This document shows positions 17,137 to 26,700 of a stretch of DNA of 64,000 bases, piece after piece. This stretch comes from Vibrio sp. 05-20-BW147 (GTDB lineage Bacteria; Pseudomonadota; Gammaproteobacteria; Enterobacterales; Vibrionaceae): NCBI RefSeq assembly GCF_013369385.1, contig NZ_SZTO01000002.1, positions 186,001-250,000 of the forward strand, in the 5' to 3' direction. Each line of letters starts with the position of its first letter. The first letter of the stretch is position 1. The notes below the pieces were generated by a model, which did no database searches, was not told where the DNA came from, and saw only the letters and a list, made by a program, of their open reading frames with translations. A program made the position numbers and the translations under genes.

Positions 17137-18752
17137 CAGTAAACTCTCTCTACACTGTCAAATGGTTGGGAGTTAAATGGGCTGGATTTAAAGCCAATCA
17201 ACGATTTGTCGTGAGCTCTGAACTGAACGCCGTGTGCCAATGGAATCACTGGAAATTCTTCATTGAGAATGTTCTGTGCTTGGCGATATAAGTTTAGGCG
17301 ATATCGACTTTTCTCTGTTTCCAACGCCAAATCGAGTAAGAAATCGAAGTCGCTGTTGCACCACATGGCTACGTTAATCCCCGCTCTTTCAGAGCTGCAA
17401 GAAAGCAGTGGGCGTAAGAAGTTATCCGGATCGCCTGTGTCGCCAACCCACCCAGTGAGAGACAAATCACCTTGAGAATGATCAACGGTTACGCGCTCGG
17501 TTCGTTCATCAGTGATCAGAATCAGTTCAATGCCGATATCAGCCAAGTTAGACTGAATCAGTTCGGCGGTTTTACGTGGACTTGGATTATAAACACGTGG
17601 TTCGAGTGGTACCCACATAGTAAGTGATAAGCCTTGCTCGTACCCAGCTTCACGCATTAGCGCAAGTGCATAGTTACGATCAAAGCGCACTTTGACACTG
17701 TCTTTTTGGTATGCCCAAGAGTTCGGTGGCAGCAAGGTGTACGCCTTTGTTCCTGTTCCATAGTAGACGGAGTCGAGGATATTTTGTCGGTTGATCGCGA
17801 GGTTCAACGCTTGGCGCACACGCACATCTTTTAGTGCAGAATGGCTGGTATTGATGGCGATAAACGCCACATTCATCGCCGGCGTTGCCGTCAGTTCCAT
17901 ATTGGGGTTGTTTTCAATAATCGGGATCTGGCTGGAGATGGGTGAGCGCAACACATCGCACTCGTTACGCAGTAGTTTGGCAAGCGTGCCCGTACCACGT
18001 TGTGAAATATCGAAAACCACTTGTTCCATTTTTACCGGGTTCCGCCAATAGCCTTCGTGGCGACGCAAACGAACCAAATCGTTGATCTGATATTCCTCCA
18101 ATAAAAATGGGCCACTGCCAACGGGATACATATCGATACGCTCTTTTGTATCGGCAGCCGCCAACTGATTCGCATACTCCGCAGAAAGAATGACCGAATG
18201 GGTGGTAGCGAGGTTGGATAAGAAAGCAAAATTGGGACGGCTGAGCGTAAATTTTACTTGGCGATCGGAGATCGCGACAACATCCACAAGTAAGTTGGCT
18301 AAATCGATGCCCGCAAACCAAGGGTAGTGACCACCACCGACGAGGTGGAAAGGATGAGATGGGTCGATAATTCGACGAAAACTGAAAACAACATCTTCTG
18401 CGTTTAACTGACGGGTCGGGGCGAACCATGCTGTGGTTTGAAAAGTGACATTTTTGCGTAGGGTAAACGTGTATTCTGTACCTGTTTTATTGACCTTCCA
18501 ACTTTCAGCAAGGCTCGGAATGGGCTGATGTGTTTGTGGATCAAGCGTTAAAAGGGTATCGAAAATCTGCGGGCTCAGTGTATCTGCCGTAATACCGCTA
18601 TCAATCAACTGAGGGTTGAAGGTTTTAAGATTGCTTTGCCCACAAAAAACAAAGCCAGTTTGGCGTACTTCTTTGTGGTCAATGTCTTTGCCACACCCGG
18701 TTAATAAGCTAAAGCCTAATAATCCCAATGTGAGTTGTATTAGTGTTTTCAT
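17136..18752 (-). CDS. sapA: SapA, peptide-binding lipoprotein of the Sap ABC system
   Basis: The 538-aa periplasmic solute-binding protein (family 5, DppA/OppA-like). The chosen start at 18752 gives a lipoprotein signal peptide with the lipobox LLTGC (Cys about 20); the in-frame extension to 18836 would add a polar leader ahead of it. Typical family-5 elements are present: SLAESWKVN and TEYTFTLRKNVTFQ near the N-terminus. In several pathogens SapA binds antimicrobial peptides and haem. It is the first gene of the operon, divergent-free, and follows the 3' end of pspF with 177 bases between, room for a promoter. Confidence 0.88.
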   Translation of the reverse strand: MKTLIQLTLGLLGFSLLTGCGKDIDHKEVRQTGFVFCGQSNLKTFNPQLIDSGITADTLSPQIFDTLLTLDPQTHQPIPSLAESWKVNKTGTEYTFTLRKNVTFQTTAWFAPTRQLNAEDVVFSFRRIIDPSHPFHLVGGGHYPWFAGIDLANLLVDVVAISDRQVKFTLSRPNFAFLSNLATTHSVILSAEYANQLAAADTKERIDMYPVGSGPFLLEEYQINDLVRLRRHEGYWRNPVKMEQVVFDISQRGTGTLAKLLRNECDVLRSPISSQIPIIENNPNMELTATPAMNVAFIAINTSHSALKDVRVRQALNLAINRQNILDSVYYGTGTKAYTLLPPNSWAYQKDSVKVRFDRNYALALMREAGYEQGLSLTMWVPLEPRVYNPSPRKTAELIQSNLADIGIELILITDERTERVTVDHSQGDLSLTGWVGDTGDPDNFLRPLLSCSSERAGINVAMWCNSDFDFLLDLALETEKSRYRLNLYRQAQNILNEEFPVIPLAHGVQFRAHDKSLIGFKSSPFNSQPFDSVERVY

Positions 18753-18929
18753 AAAATGAAACGTATCGTATGAATGTACGCCTTTGTCAGCGCCAAAAGA
18801 TCCGGCTAATTTACCATTTAATTTACCTTGCTCCAAACAGAAATTCGTTTTTCAGCAAAGCGTTAAGTAAGCGTATTTTCTTTGAATTAAGTGTAACACC
18901 TTGCCGACAAATTGCTGGTGGACCTAGGT

Positions 18930-19967
18930 CTAGTTTTGTCCGACCAAAGCGTATTTTCTCACCATACCTCGGAACTGGTGATAGCTGAGCCCTAAAAGAT
19001 CGGCGGCTTGGCGCTGGTTGAATTTACTGGCTTCCAAGGCTTGATTGAGTAGCTTGATGTCTTGCTCTTCCTGCCACTGTTTGTAATCAATGGGAAACGA
19101 AATCTCGGTCGTTGCTGGCGGAGAGACTTGATCGTTGCTTGTTGAACTTGAAGCAGTACTTGATGCATTCGGTTGCTCTTGTTCGGCCTTTTCGCTCTCC
19201 CATCCGGTAGCGAAGGGATTAAAAATCAATTCATCAATCGGATCTGGGTTCAGGCCGTGACGATAAATGGCACGTTCCACCACGTTTTTCAGCTCTCGAA
19301 CGTTGCCCGGCCAGCGATACGCAATCAGTTGTGAACTCGCATGGGACGTGAAGCCAACAAAGTAATCGAGTTTGAGTTCGCGGCACATTTTTATCGCGTA
19401 GTGCTCGGCGAGCAACAAAATGTCCTCTTGGCGCTCTCGTAATGGCGGTAGCGTAATGACATCAAACGCGAGTCGGTCGAGCAAGTCAGCGCGAAACTGA
19501 CCTTCTTCGGCCATTTTTACCAGATCCGCATTGGTCGCACACACCAAGCGAACGTCCGCGGTCAGTGGCTGATGGCCACCCACGCGCTCATACTCACCGT
19601 ATTCGATCACTCGTAACAATTTTTCTTGTACCATCAAAGGCGCAGTGGCCAGCTCATCAAGAAACAGGGTACCGCCTTCTGCACGTTCAAATCGCCCCTT
19701 ATGTTTCCCCTTTGAGCCCGTAAAAGAACCGGATTCATGGCCAAACAACTCGGAGTCGATTAAACCTTCAGACAAGGTGGCACAGTTGAGAGAGAGTAGG
19801 GGCTTATCCCAACGTTTAGACAGGTAATGCAAGCGCTGAGCGATCAGTTCTTTACCTGTGCCTCGCTCACCAATGATCAAGATTGGACGCTCAATCGGTG
19901 CCAGTTTTGACACTTTGTCGAGGACAGACAGAAAGGCAGGTGATTCTCCGATCAAGTTTTGCTTCAT
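18930..19967 (-). CDS. pspF: PspF, sigma-54 activator of the phage-shock operon
   Basis: A 345-aa bacterial enhancer-binding protein with no sensor domain: the AAA+ module begins at once. Walker A is GERGTGKE, Walker B LFLDEL, and the arginine-finger and sensor regions match PspF. The sigma-54 contact loop reads GSFTGS (residues about 80-85) rather than the common GAFTGA. A Fis-type helix-turn-helix (NQRQAADLLGLSYHQFRGM) closes the protein. The ATG at 19967 follows AAGGAA. PspF is normally inhibited by PspA. A linker rich in Ser/Thr/Glu separates the two domains. Confidence 0.93.
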   Translation of the reverse strand: MKQNLIGESPAFLSVLDKVSKLAPIERPILIIGERGTGKELIAQRLHYLSKRWDKPLLSLNCATLSEGLIDSELFGHESGSFTGSKGKHKGRFERAEGGTLFLDELATAPLMVQEKLLRVIEYGEYERVGGHQPLTADVRLVCATNADLVKMAEEGQFRADLLDRLAFDVITLPPLRERQEDILLLAEHYAIKMCRELKLDYFVGFTSHASSQLIAYRWPGNVRELKNVVERAIYRHGLNPDPIDELIFNPFATGWESEKAEQEQPNASSTASSSTSNDQVSPPATTEISFPIDYKQWQEEQDIKLLNQALEASKFNQRQAADLLGLSYHQFRGMVRKYALVGQN

Positions 19968-20010
19968 AAGTTCCTTCTTAGTGAGCGTTTGGGAAACAAA
20001 ATTGGTTAAA

Positions 20011-20029
20011 TTCACCAATATTTGGTGAA
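20011..20029. promoter_or_regulatory. Palindrome between pspF and pspA, candidate PspF enhancer site
   Basis: TTCACCAATATTTGGTGAA has perfect 8-bp arms. It lies about 105 bases before the expected pspA start of transcription, a usual distance for a sigma-54 enhancer, and about 45 bases before the pspF start codon, so it could also mediate autorepression of pspF. Confidence 0.6.
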
Positions 20030-20101
20030 AATCATCATAGCATAGGCTCGGTGAGAGACAAGTTGAATTCTATTTTATTGAAAAATAAAGAAAATCAACT
20101 T

Positions 20102-20117
20102 TGGCATGCTTCTTGTT
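20102..20117 (+). promoter_or_regulatory. Sigma-54 promoter of pspABC
   Basis: TGGCATGCTTCTTGTT fits the -24/-12 consensus (TGGCAC and TTGC with correct spacing), differing at two positions. Transcription should begin near 20128, some 70 bases before pspA. Confidence 0.85.
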
Positions 20118-20197
20118 ATAACGTTAATAACTAGAACACTGACTGAGTGCATTTTTAGACAAAAGCACGATATCGAGACTAATAGAGGAGTTCCATC

Positions 20198-20869
20198 ATG
20201 GGTATTTTTTCTCGTTTTGCAGACATCATCAATTCCAATATCAGTGCGCTGCTGGATAAAGCAGAAGATCCGGAAAAAATGATTCGTCTCATCATTCAAG
20301 AAATGGAAGACACGCTGGTCGAAGTGCGTACCAACTCGGCGAAAGCCATTGCGGATAAAAAAGAGCTCGCTCGTAAAGTGGAAGCAATGGAAAGCCAAAT
20401 TTCGGATTGGCAACAGAAAGCGACATTGGCGCTGACTAAGCAACGTGAAGATTTGGCGCGTGCAGCATTAATTGAAAAGCAAAAGCTACAAGACTTGATC
20501 AAAGGTTTGCATACAGAGCAAACTCTTGTGGAAGAAACCATTGAGAAACTGACTGGCGAAATTGGCAAATTGGAAACCAAAATTGCCGAAACGCGCGCGA
20601 AGCAGCAAGCTTTGATGATCCGCAATCAAACGGCTTCCAATCGTCGTGATGTTCAGCGTCATTTGAGTTCCGGCCGCACGCATGAAGCGATGGCAAAGTT
20701 TGAGCAATACGCTCGTAAAGTGGATGAGCTGGAAGCCGAAGCGGATCTCTACGCCAACTCAGGTTCATCAAAATCATTGGAACAGGAATTTGCTGAGCTT
20801 CAAGCTCAGGATGAAATTGAAAAAGAGTTGGCAAAGTTAAAAGAACAAGTGAACTCACAACAAAAATAA
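20198..20869 (+). CDS. pspA: PspA, phage-shock membrane-maintenance protein
   Basis: A 223-aa almost fully helical coiled-coil protein of the PspA/ESCRT-III family; E. coli PspA has 222 residues. It starts with the amphipathic membrane-binding helix [18 protein letters not shown], then long heptad-rich helices. It binds PspF and holds it inactive, and on envelope stress assembles on the inner membrane. The first gene of pspABC, preceded by a sigma-54 promoter and an AGAGGAG ribosome site. Confidence 0.95.
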   Translation: MGIFSRFADIINSNISALLDKAEDPEKMIRLIIQEMEDTLVEVRTNSAKAIADKKELARKVEAMESQISDWQQKATLALTKQREDLARAALIEKQKLQDLIKGLHTEQTLVEETIEKLTGEIGKLETKIAETRAKQQALMIRNQTASNRRDVQRHLSSGRTHEAMAKFEQYARKVDELEAEADLYANSGSSKSLEQEFAELQAQDEIEKELAKLKEQVNSQQK

Positions 20870-20884
20870 GCAAAGGAGCCATCT

Positions 20885-21118
20885 ATGACGACATTTATGA
20901 TTGCAGGGCCATTAATCGTATTTCTGATTTTTGTCGCACCACTGTGGCTATTTCTTCACTATCGCAGTCAGCGCAAAGTAGGTAGCGGTTTGTCGGACAT
21001 AGATTTGCAGAAGTTGGAGTCTTTGTCCGGTCAAGCGGAAAAGCTTCAATCACGCATAGACACCTTGGAACGTATCCTCGATGCGGAAAACCCAAATTGG
21101 AGACGTCGCTATGAATAG
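20885..21118 (+). CDS. pspB: PspB, inner-membrane phage-shock sensor
   Basis: A 77-aa protein with one N-terminal membrane segment (FMIAGPLIVFLIFVAPLWLF) and a C-terminal leucine-rich helix (LEKLESLSGQAEKL-like heptads) used to contact PspC and PspA. It overlaps pspC by 8 bases. Confidence 0.92.
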   Translation: MTTFMIAGPLIVFLIFVAPLWLFLHYRSQRKVGSGLSDIDLQKLESLSGQAEKLQSRIDTLERILDAENPNWRRRYE

Positions 21119-21500
21119 TCGAGAGCTCTACCGTGACCCAGTCAACGGCAAATTGAGTGGTGTCTGCGCGGGTATTGCAAACTACTTGGCCATTGAAGTT
21201 TGGTTGATTCGAATCCTAGTGATTTCTGCGGCGCTGTTAGGCGGAAGTTTTCTGGTTATTCTGGCGTACGTTGCCCTGACATTTATGTTGGAAAAGCAAC
21301 CAATCCAGTACCAAGAGGATTTAAAAATGCGTCATGACCATAAGCTCAAAGCCAAACCTTGGCAGCAAGGGCAAACGGCGGAATCCTTGTTGGCGATCCT
21401 TGAAGCGGATTTCAATCGAATTGAAAACAAAGTGCGTGATATGGAAGCGTATGTCACTTCCGATACCTTCAAAGTGAACCGTGAATTTAACAAACTTTAA
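21111..21500 (+). CDS. pspC: PspC, inner-membrane phage-shock sensor
   Basis: A 129-aa PspC-domain protein: LYRDPVNGKLSGVCAGIANYL begins the domain, followed by a hydrophobic segment and a C-terminal polar helix. With PspB it senses envelope stress and relieves PspA inhibition. The ATG at 21111 lies inside the end of pspB; the earlier in-frame start at 21081 is deeper in pspB and less likely. No pspD/E follows. Confidence 0.93.
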   Translation: MNSRELYRDPVNGKLSGVCAGIANYLAIEVWLIRILVISAALLGGSFLVILAYVALTFMLEKQPIQYQEDLKMRHDHKLKAKPWQQGQTAESLLAILEADFNRIENKVRDMEAYVTSDTFKVNREFNKL

Positions 21501-21539
21501 GTTTGTTTTAGTAAAAATAACCCTTCTTGGGCAATTTTC

Positions 21540-21573
21540 ATGAGAGCAAGGTTTAACCTTGCTCTCATTTTAT
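21540..21573 (+). terminator. Terminator of pspABC
   Basis: ATGAGAGCAAGG pairs perfectly with CCTTGCTCTCAT (12 bp) around TTTAA, followed by TTTATT. Confidence 0.92.
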
Positions 21574-21663
21574 TAAATTTCAGATATTTACAAAGCTGTT
21601 AACTGGAACAAAATCATAGTTTCATCTAAGGTATAGAGAACATTTTCTAACAGGATGATAACC

Positions 21664-22695
21664 ATGAGAAAAGCATTGGTTTTTCTTGCTGTCGCCACAG
21701 CATTGGGAGGATGTGGTCGAGAGCTTCCTCCTATTCCCGAACCCGATTCGCGGCCTGCCAAGTTGTTCACGGTGTCGGTGGGTGACGCCAAATTTGAACG
21801 AACTTTTCCTGCTGTTTCTGAAGCGGGTGATAAGGCAGTTTTAACATTTCGTGTCCCTGGACAATTGCAGACCATTGATGTTACTGCAGGTCAAAGAGTG
21901 ACAAAAGGGCAGGTTTTAGCCACCTTGAACCCAGATGAGTACGCTTTGCTGGCAAAACAAGCGAGAGCGAATTTTAAACTGGCGGATGTGCAATATGAGC
22001 GCTACAAAAAGCTTCGCGCCGATAAGGTGGTCTCTGAGCAAGACTTCGATCAAGCACAAGCCAACCACAACTCTGCGCGCGCTACGTTAGAGCAAGCTGA
22101 GGCCAACCTTCGTTACACTAAGCTGATTGCACCTTATGATGGCACCATTTCTCTTATTCCAGCTGAAAATCACGAATACGTTGCGGCCAAACAAGGTGTA
22201 ATGAATATCCAAACCAATCAATTGATGAAGGTGATTTTCCAGTTGCCAGATCATCTATTGGGCCGTTTCTCTCAGGGTGTTGAGCCGAACGCGGTGATGC
22301 GTTTTGATGCATTCCCAGGGAGTGAATTCCCACTGCGCTTCCAAGAAATCGATACCGAAGCGGATACCAAAACCGGCAGTTATAAAGTCACTATGATCAT
22401 GGAGCGTCCTGCCGATCTTGGAGTGCTCCCCGGTATGGCTGGTAGTGTCCACGTGAGTGCCAAATCTCAATCTGCCACACAAATCCCTACCTCTGCCATC
22501 TTTAAGCAAGATGAGAAAAAGTATGTTTGGCGAGTGAATGATCAGAGCATTGTTGAGCTCGCGGAAGTGGAGCTTAACGACAAGCGCGAAGTGGTTAATG
22601 GTCTCAATGATGGTGACCAAATCATTATTTCTGGTGTCAGTGGTATCGAGTCAGGGATAAAAGTTCGTGAATGGGTTAAAGAGCGAGGGCTATAA
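21664..22695 (+). CDS. RND efflux periplasmic adaptor lipoprotein, first of two
   Basis: A 343-aa membrane-fusion protein. The signal peptide ends in the lipobox ALGGC (Cys about 17). Barrel-sandwich (VPGQLQTIDVTAGQRVTKGQVLA), a helical hairpin rich in Ala/Gln/Glu, the second half of the lipoyl fold (YTKLIAPYDGTIS), and beta-barrel and membrane-proximal domains follow in order. It bridges an RND pump to an outer-membrane channel. I took the ATG at 21664; an in-frame ATG three codons upstream is possible. It is followed after one base by a second adaptor. Confidence 0.85.
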   Translation: MRKALVFLAVATALGGCGRELPPIPEPDSRPAKLFTVSVGDAKFERTFPAVSEAGDKAVLTFRVPGQLQTIDVTAGQRVTKGQVLATLNPDEYALLAKQARANFKLADVQYERYKKLRADKVVSEQDFDQAQANHNSARATLEQAEANLRYTKLIAPYDGTISLIPAENHEYVAAKQGVMNIQTNQLMKVIFQLPDHLLGRFSQGVEPNAVMRFDAFPGSEFPLRFQEIDTEADTKTGSYKVTMIMERPADLGVLPGMAGSVHVSAKSQSATQIPTSAIFKQDEKKYVWRVNDQSIVELAEVELNDKREVVNGLNDGDQIIISGVSGIESGIKVREWVKERGL

Positions 22696-22696
22696 C

Positions 22697-23782
22697 GTGA
22701 ATAAATGGATTGGTTTAACCGCGTTGTCCGCCGCTTTACTGTTAGCCGGATGTGGGCAACAAAATCAGCCAGCCGCTTTGGCTGACCCAAATGTCAAAAT
22801 TGTCTCGTTGACTGACGAAGAGATGATCGACAGCCTCTATTTCCCTGCTGTAGCAAACGCTGCAGAACGTTCTCACCTCAGTTTTCGAGTCGCCGGAGAA
22901 GTCAGGAGCTTATACGTCAAAGAAGGGGATAGGATAAAAAAAGGCGATGTGATTGCTGAACTTGACCCCACTGATTACCGCTTGGACGTGGATAACGCGC
23001 AAGCAAGGTTCTCGGTAGTGGATAGCCAGTTTAAGCGCTCGGAGCCGCTGGTGAAAAAAGGGTTACTGGCAAAATCTCAGTTTGATGAGATCGCTGCGCA
23101 GCGCCAAATTGCACTGGCTGAACTTGAATTGGCAAAACTGCGCCTCTCGTTTACACAGTTAAAAGCACCTGTTGACGGCATCATTTCACGAGTCAGTGTT
23201 GATCAATTTGAAAACGTTCAAGTTGGGCAGCAAGTGGTCAACATTCACAGTGTTGATGAAGTCGAAATCTTAATTCAGCTTCCCGATCAGCTGTATGTCA
23301 ATCAGCCCACCAGAGAAAAGCTTGAGCAAGTTGATGCCCTAGTTCGTGTTCGCAGTGGAAATGAGTACTCGGCAAAAATCAAAGAGTTCACCACAGAGCC
23401 CGATCCAAAAACAGGCACCTTTACGGTCACGCTGACCATGCCGATGCCGGAAAAAGAGTACATCTTAGACGGCATGGCCGTTGAGGTGACTTCACGAGGA
23501 GAAGGTGTCGGGCTGGAGCTGAACTCGGGTATTCGTGTACCGATTGAGGCCATTTTTAATGCTGATGGGGATGAGCTGAATCGAGAGAAAAAATTTGTTT
23601 GGGTGTTAAACGCGGACAATAGCGTTAGCAAACGTCAAGTCGTTGTAGGTAAAGCGTCGAAAGAGAGTGCGCAAATTATTGAGGGGCTAACGCATTCAGA
23701 GCAAGTGGTGGTGGCGGGTATCGCACGACTGCGCGACGGCATTAAAGTGAATGTGATTTCTCAGGAGGCGAACAATGAGTGA
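22697..23782 (+). CDS. RND efflux periplasmic adaptor lipoprotein, second of two
   Basis: A 361-aa adaptor of the same type with lipobox LLAGC (Cys about 19), the first lipoyl half FRVAGEVRSLYVKEGDRIKK, a helical hairpin, and the second half TQLKAPVDGIISRV. The start is the GTG at 22697, one base after the preceding stop and behind GAGGG; it places the signal peptide correctly. The ends overlap: its stop lies inside the pump gene by 8 bases. Two different adaptors with one pump suggest a mixed adaptor ring. Confidence 0.85.
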   Translation: MNKWIGLTALSAALLLAGCGQQNQPAALADPNVKIVSLTDEEMIDSLYFPAVANAAERSHLSFRVAGEVRSLYVKEGDRIKKGDVIAELDPTDYRLDVDNAQARFSVVDSQFKRSEPLVKKGLLAKSQFDEIAAQRQIALAELELAKLRLSFTQLKAPVDGIISRVSVDQFENVQVGQQVVNIHSVDEVEILIQLPDQLYVNQPTREKLEQVDALVRVRSGNEYSAKIKEFTTEPDPKTGTFTVTLTMPMPEKEYILDGMAVEVTSRGEGVGLELNSGIRVPIEAIFNADGDELNREKKFVWVLNADNSVSKRQVVVGKASKESAQIIEGLTHSEQVVVAGIARLRDGIKVNVISQEANNE

Positions 23783-26700
23783 TAAACCAGTAGTGTCGCC
23801 TCAAAGCGATGATGAAGTAACGGGCGTCGCAGCGTATTTTATTCGAAATCGTGTGATTAGTTGGATGATTTCGCTGATCTTTTTGATTGGTGGGGTGGCT
23901 GCGTTTTTTGGTTTAGGTCGTTTAGAAGATCCGGCCTTTACCATCAAAGACGCAATGGTGGTGACCTCCTATCCGGGCGCTACGCCTCAGCAGGTTGAAG
24001 AAGAGGTAACTTATCCACTTGAGAAAGCGATTCAGCAATTAACTTATGTGGATGAGGTTAACTCCATTTCCAGCCGCGGGTTATCTCAAATCACTGTGAC
24101 CATGAAAAATAATTATGGTCCGGATGATCTGCCACAAATCTGGGATGAACTGCGTCGTAAAGTCAACGACCTTAAAGGTCAGCTTCCTCCCGGAGTGAAT
24201 GATCCGCAAGTGATTGATGACTTTGGTGATGTGTACGGGATTTTACTTGCAGTCACAGGCGATGGTTACAGTTATAAAGAACTGCTGGATTATGTCGATT
24301 ATTTAAGGCGTGAGCTTGAACTGGTCGATGGGGTCAGCAAAGTTTCCGTCACTGGACAACAGCAAGAGCAAGTGTTTATCGAGATATCGATGAAGCGTTT
24401 AAGTAGCTTAGGTATTTCACCAAACACGGTCTTTAACCTGCTTTCGACGCAAAACGTGGTGTCTGACGCTGGTGCGATCCGAATTGGCGATGAATACATC
24501 CGTATCCATCCTACGGGTGAGTTCCAAAACGTCGATCAGTTGGGCGATCTCATCATCACCGAGAGCGGAGCTCAGGGATTGATCTATCTTCGCGACGTGG
24601 CCGATATCAAGCGTGGCTACGTTGAAGTGCCGAACAACATCATCAACTTCAATGGCAAACTGGCGTTGAACGTCGGCGTTTCTTTTGCACAAGGTGTCAA
24701 CGTGGTGGAAGTGGGTAAATCCTTCGACCGTCGCCTAGCAGAACTGAAATACCAGCAACCGGTTGGCATTGATATCTCCGAGATTTATAGCCAACCGAAG
24801 GAGGTGGATAAGTCGGTCAGCGGGTTCGTGGTGAGTTTGGGGCAAGCAGTTGCGATTGTTATTATCGTCCTGTTGTTCTTTATGGGCTTGCGATCTGGCC
24901 TGTTAATTGGTTTGATTTTGCTGCTCACGGTACTGGGTACCTTCATCTTCATGCAGTATTTCAAGATCGACTTGCAACGTATCTCTCTCGGCGCGTTGGT
25001 TATCGCACTGGGGATGCTGGTGGATAACGCCATTGTGGTGGTTGAAGGGATATTGATTGGCACGCAAAAAGGCCGAACGCGTCTGCAAGCCGCGACCGAC
25101 ATTGTCACGCAAACCAAGTGGCCGCTCCTTGGGGCAACGGTCATTGCGGTGACCGCGTTTGCGCCTATCGGTCTATCTGAAGATGCAACAGGTGAATACT
25201 GTGGCACGCTCTTTACCGTGTTGCTGATTTCTCTGATGCTGAGTTGGTTCACTGCGATTTCTTTAACGCCTTTCTTCGCCGATATTTTCTTTAAAGGCCA
25301 GAAAGTGAATGTGTCAGAATCGGGCGAAGAAGTGGACCCGTATAACGGCATGATCTTCGTGGTATACAAGAACTTCTTAGAGTTCTGTATGAAGCGAGCT
25401 TGGCTGACCATGATCGTGTTGGTGCTGGGTTTAGGCGTCAGTTTGTACGGCTTTACATTGGTTAAGCAGGCATTCTTTCCATCGTCGACCACGCCAATGT
25501 TCCAAGCCGATATCTGGCTGCCGGAAGGGACGGACATTCGAGCGACTAACACCAAGCTTAAAGCGTTGGAAAGCTGGTTAGCCGAACAAGACAATGTCGA
25601 GCACATCACGACTACAGCGGGTAAGGGTTTGCAGCGTTTCATGCTGACCTACGCACCAGAGAAGAGCTATGCCGCGTATGGTGAAATTACTACGCGTGTC
25701 ACCAGCTATGAAGCCCTTGATCCTTTGATGGCGAAATTCCGCCAGCATGTCAAAGAGAACTTCCCAGAGATCAACTACAAATTGAAGCAAATTGAGTTAG
25801 GTCCAGGCGGTGGTGCGAAGATCGAAGCGCGCATCATCGGTTCGGATCCAACGGTATTGCGTTCAATTGCCGCTCAGGTGATGGATATCATGTATGCCGA
25901 TGCAGGGGCTACCAACGTTCGCCACGACTGGCGTGAACGTACCAAAGTGCTTGAGCCACAGTTTAACGAAAGCCAAGCTAGACGTTACGGCATCACAAAG
26001 TCGGATGTGGACGATTTCCTCGCGATGTCGTTTTCGGGAATGGCGATTGGTATTTATCGTGATGGTACGACGTTAATGCCGATTGTTGCCCGTTTACCTG
26101 ATGAAGAACGTGTGGACATTCGTAACATCGAAGGAATGAAAATTTGGAGCCCGGCGTTAAGCGAGTTCATCCCTCTTCAACAGGTGACGTTAGGCTATGA
26201 ATTGCTTTGGGAAGACCCAATTATTGTGCGCAAGAACCGCAAACGCGTGCTAACGGTGATGGCTGACCCTGACATTCTTGGTGAAGAGACCGCGTCAACG
26301 TTACAGAAACGTTTGATGCCACAAATCGAAGCCATTCAACTGCCACCAGGTTACTCTCTGGAATGGGGGGGGGAATATGAATCCTCTCGTGATGCACAAG
26401 CGTCGCTCTTTACCACCATGCCAATGGGTTACCTGTTTATGTTCTTGATCACTGTGTTCTTGTTTAACTCAGTGAAAGAGCCATTGATCGTTTGGCTGAC
26501 GGTGCCTCTGGCGGTGATTGGGGTAACAACTGGCTTGTTAGCGCTCAATACGCCATTTGGTTTTATGGCGTTACTCGGCTTCTTAAGCTTGTCTGGCATG
26601 CTGTTGAAAAACGGTATCGTATTGCTTGATCAAATCGAAATAGAGATGAAGTCAGGCAAAGATCCGTATGTTGCGGTTGTGGATGCGGCGTTGAGCCGTG

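Noticed and set aside
24785..25642. 285-aa frame on the minus strand inside the RND pump gene
   Set aside because: Shadow of a long, well-conserved coding gene; the product is Thr/Ser/Ile-rich without a plausible fold.
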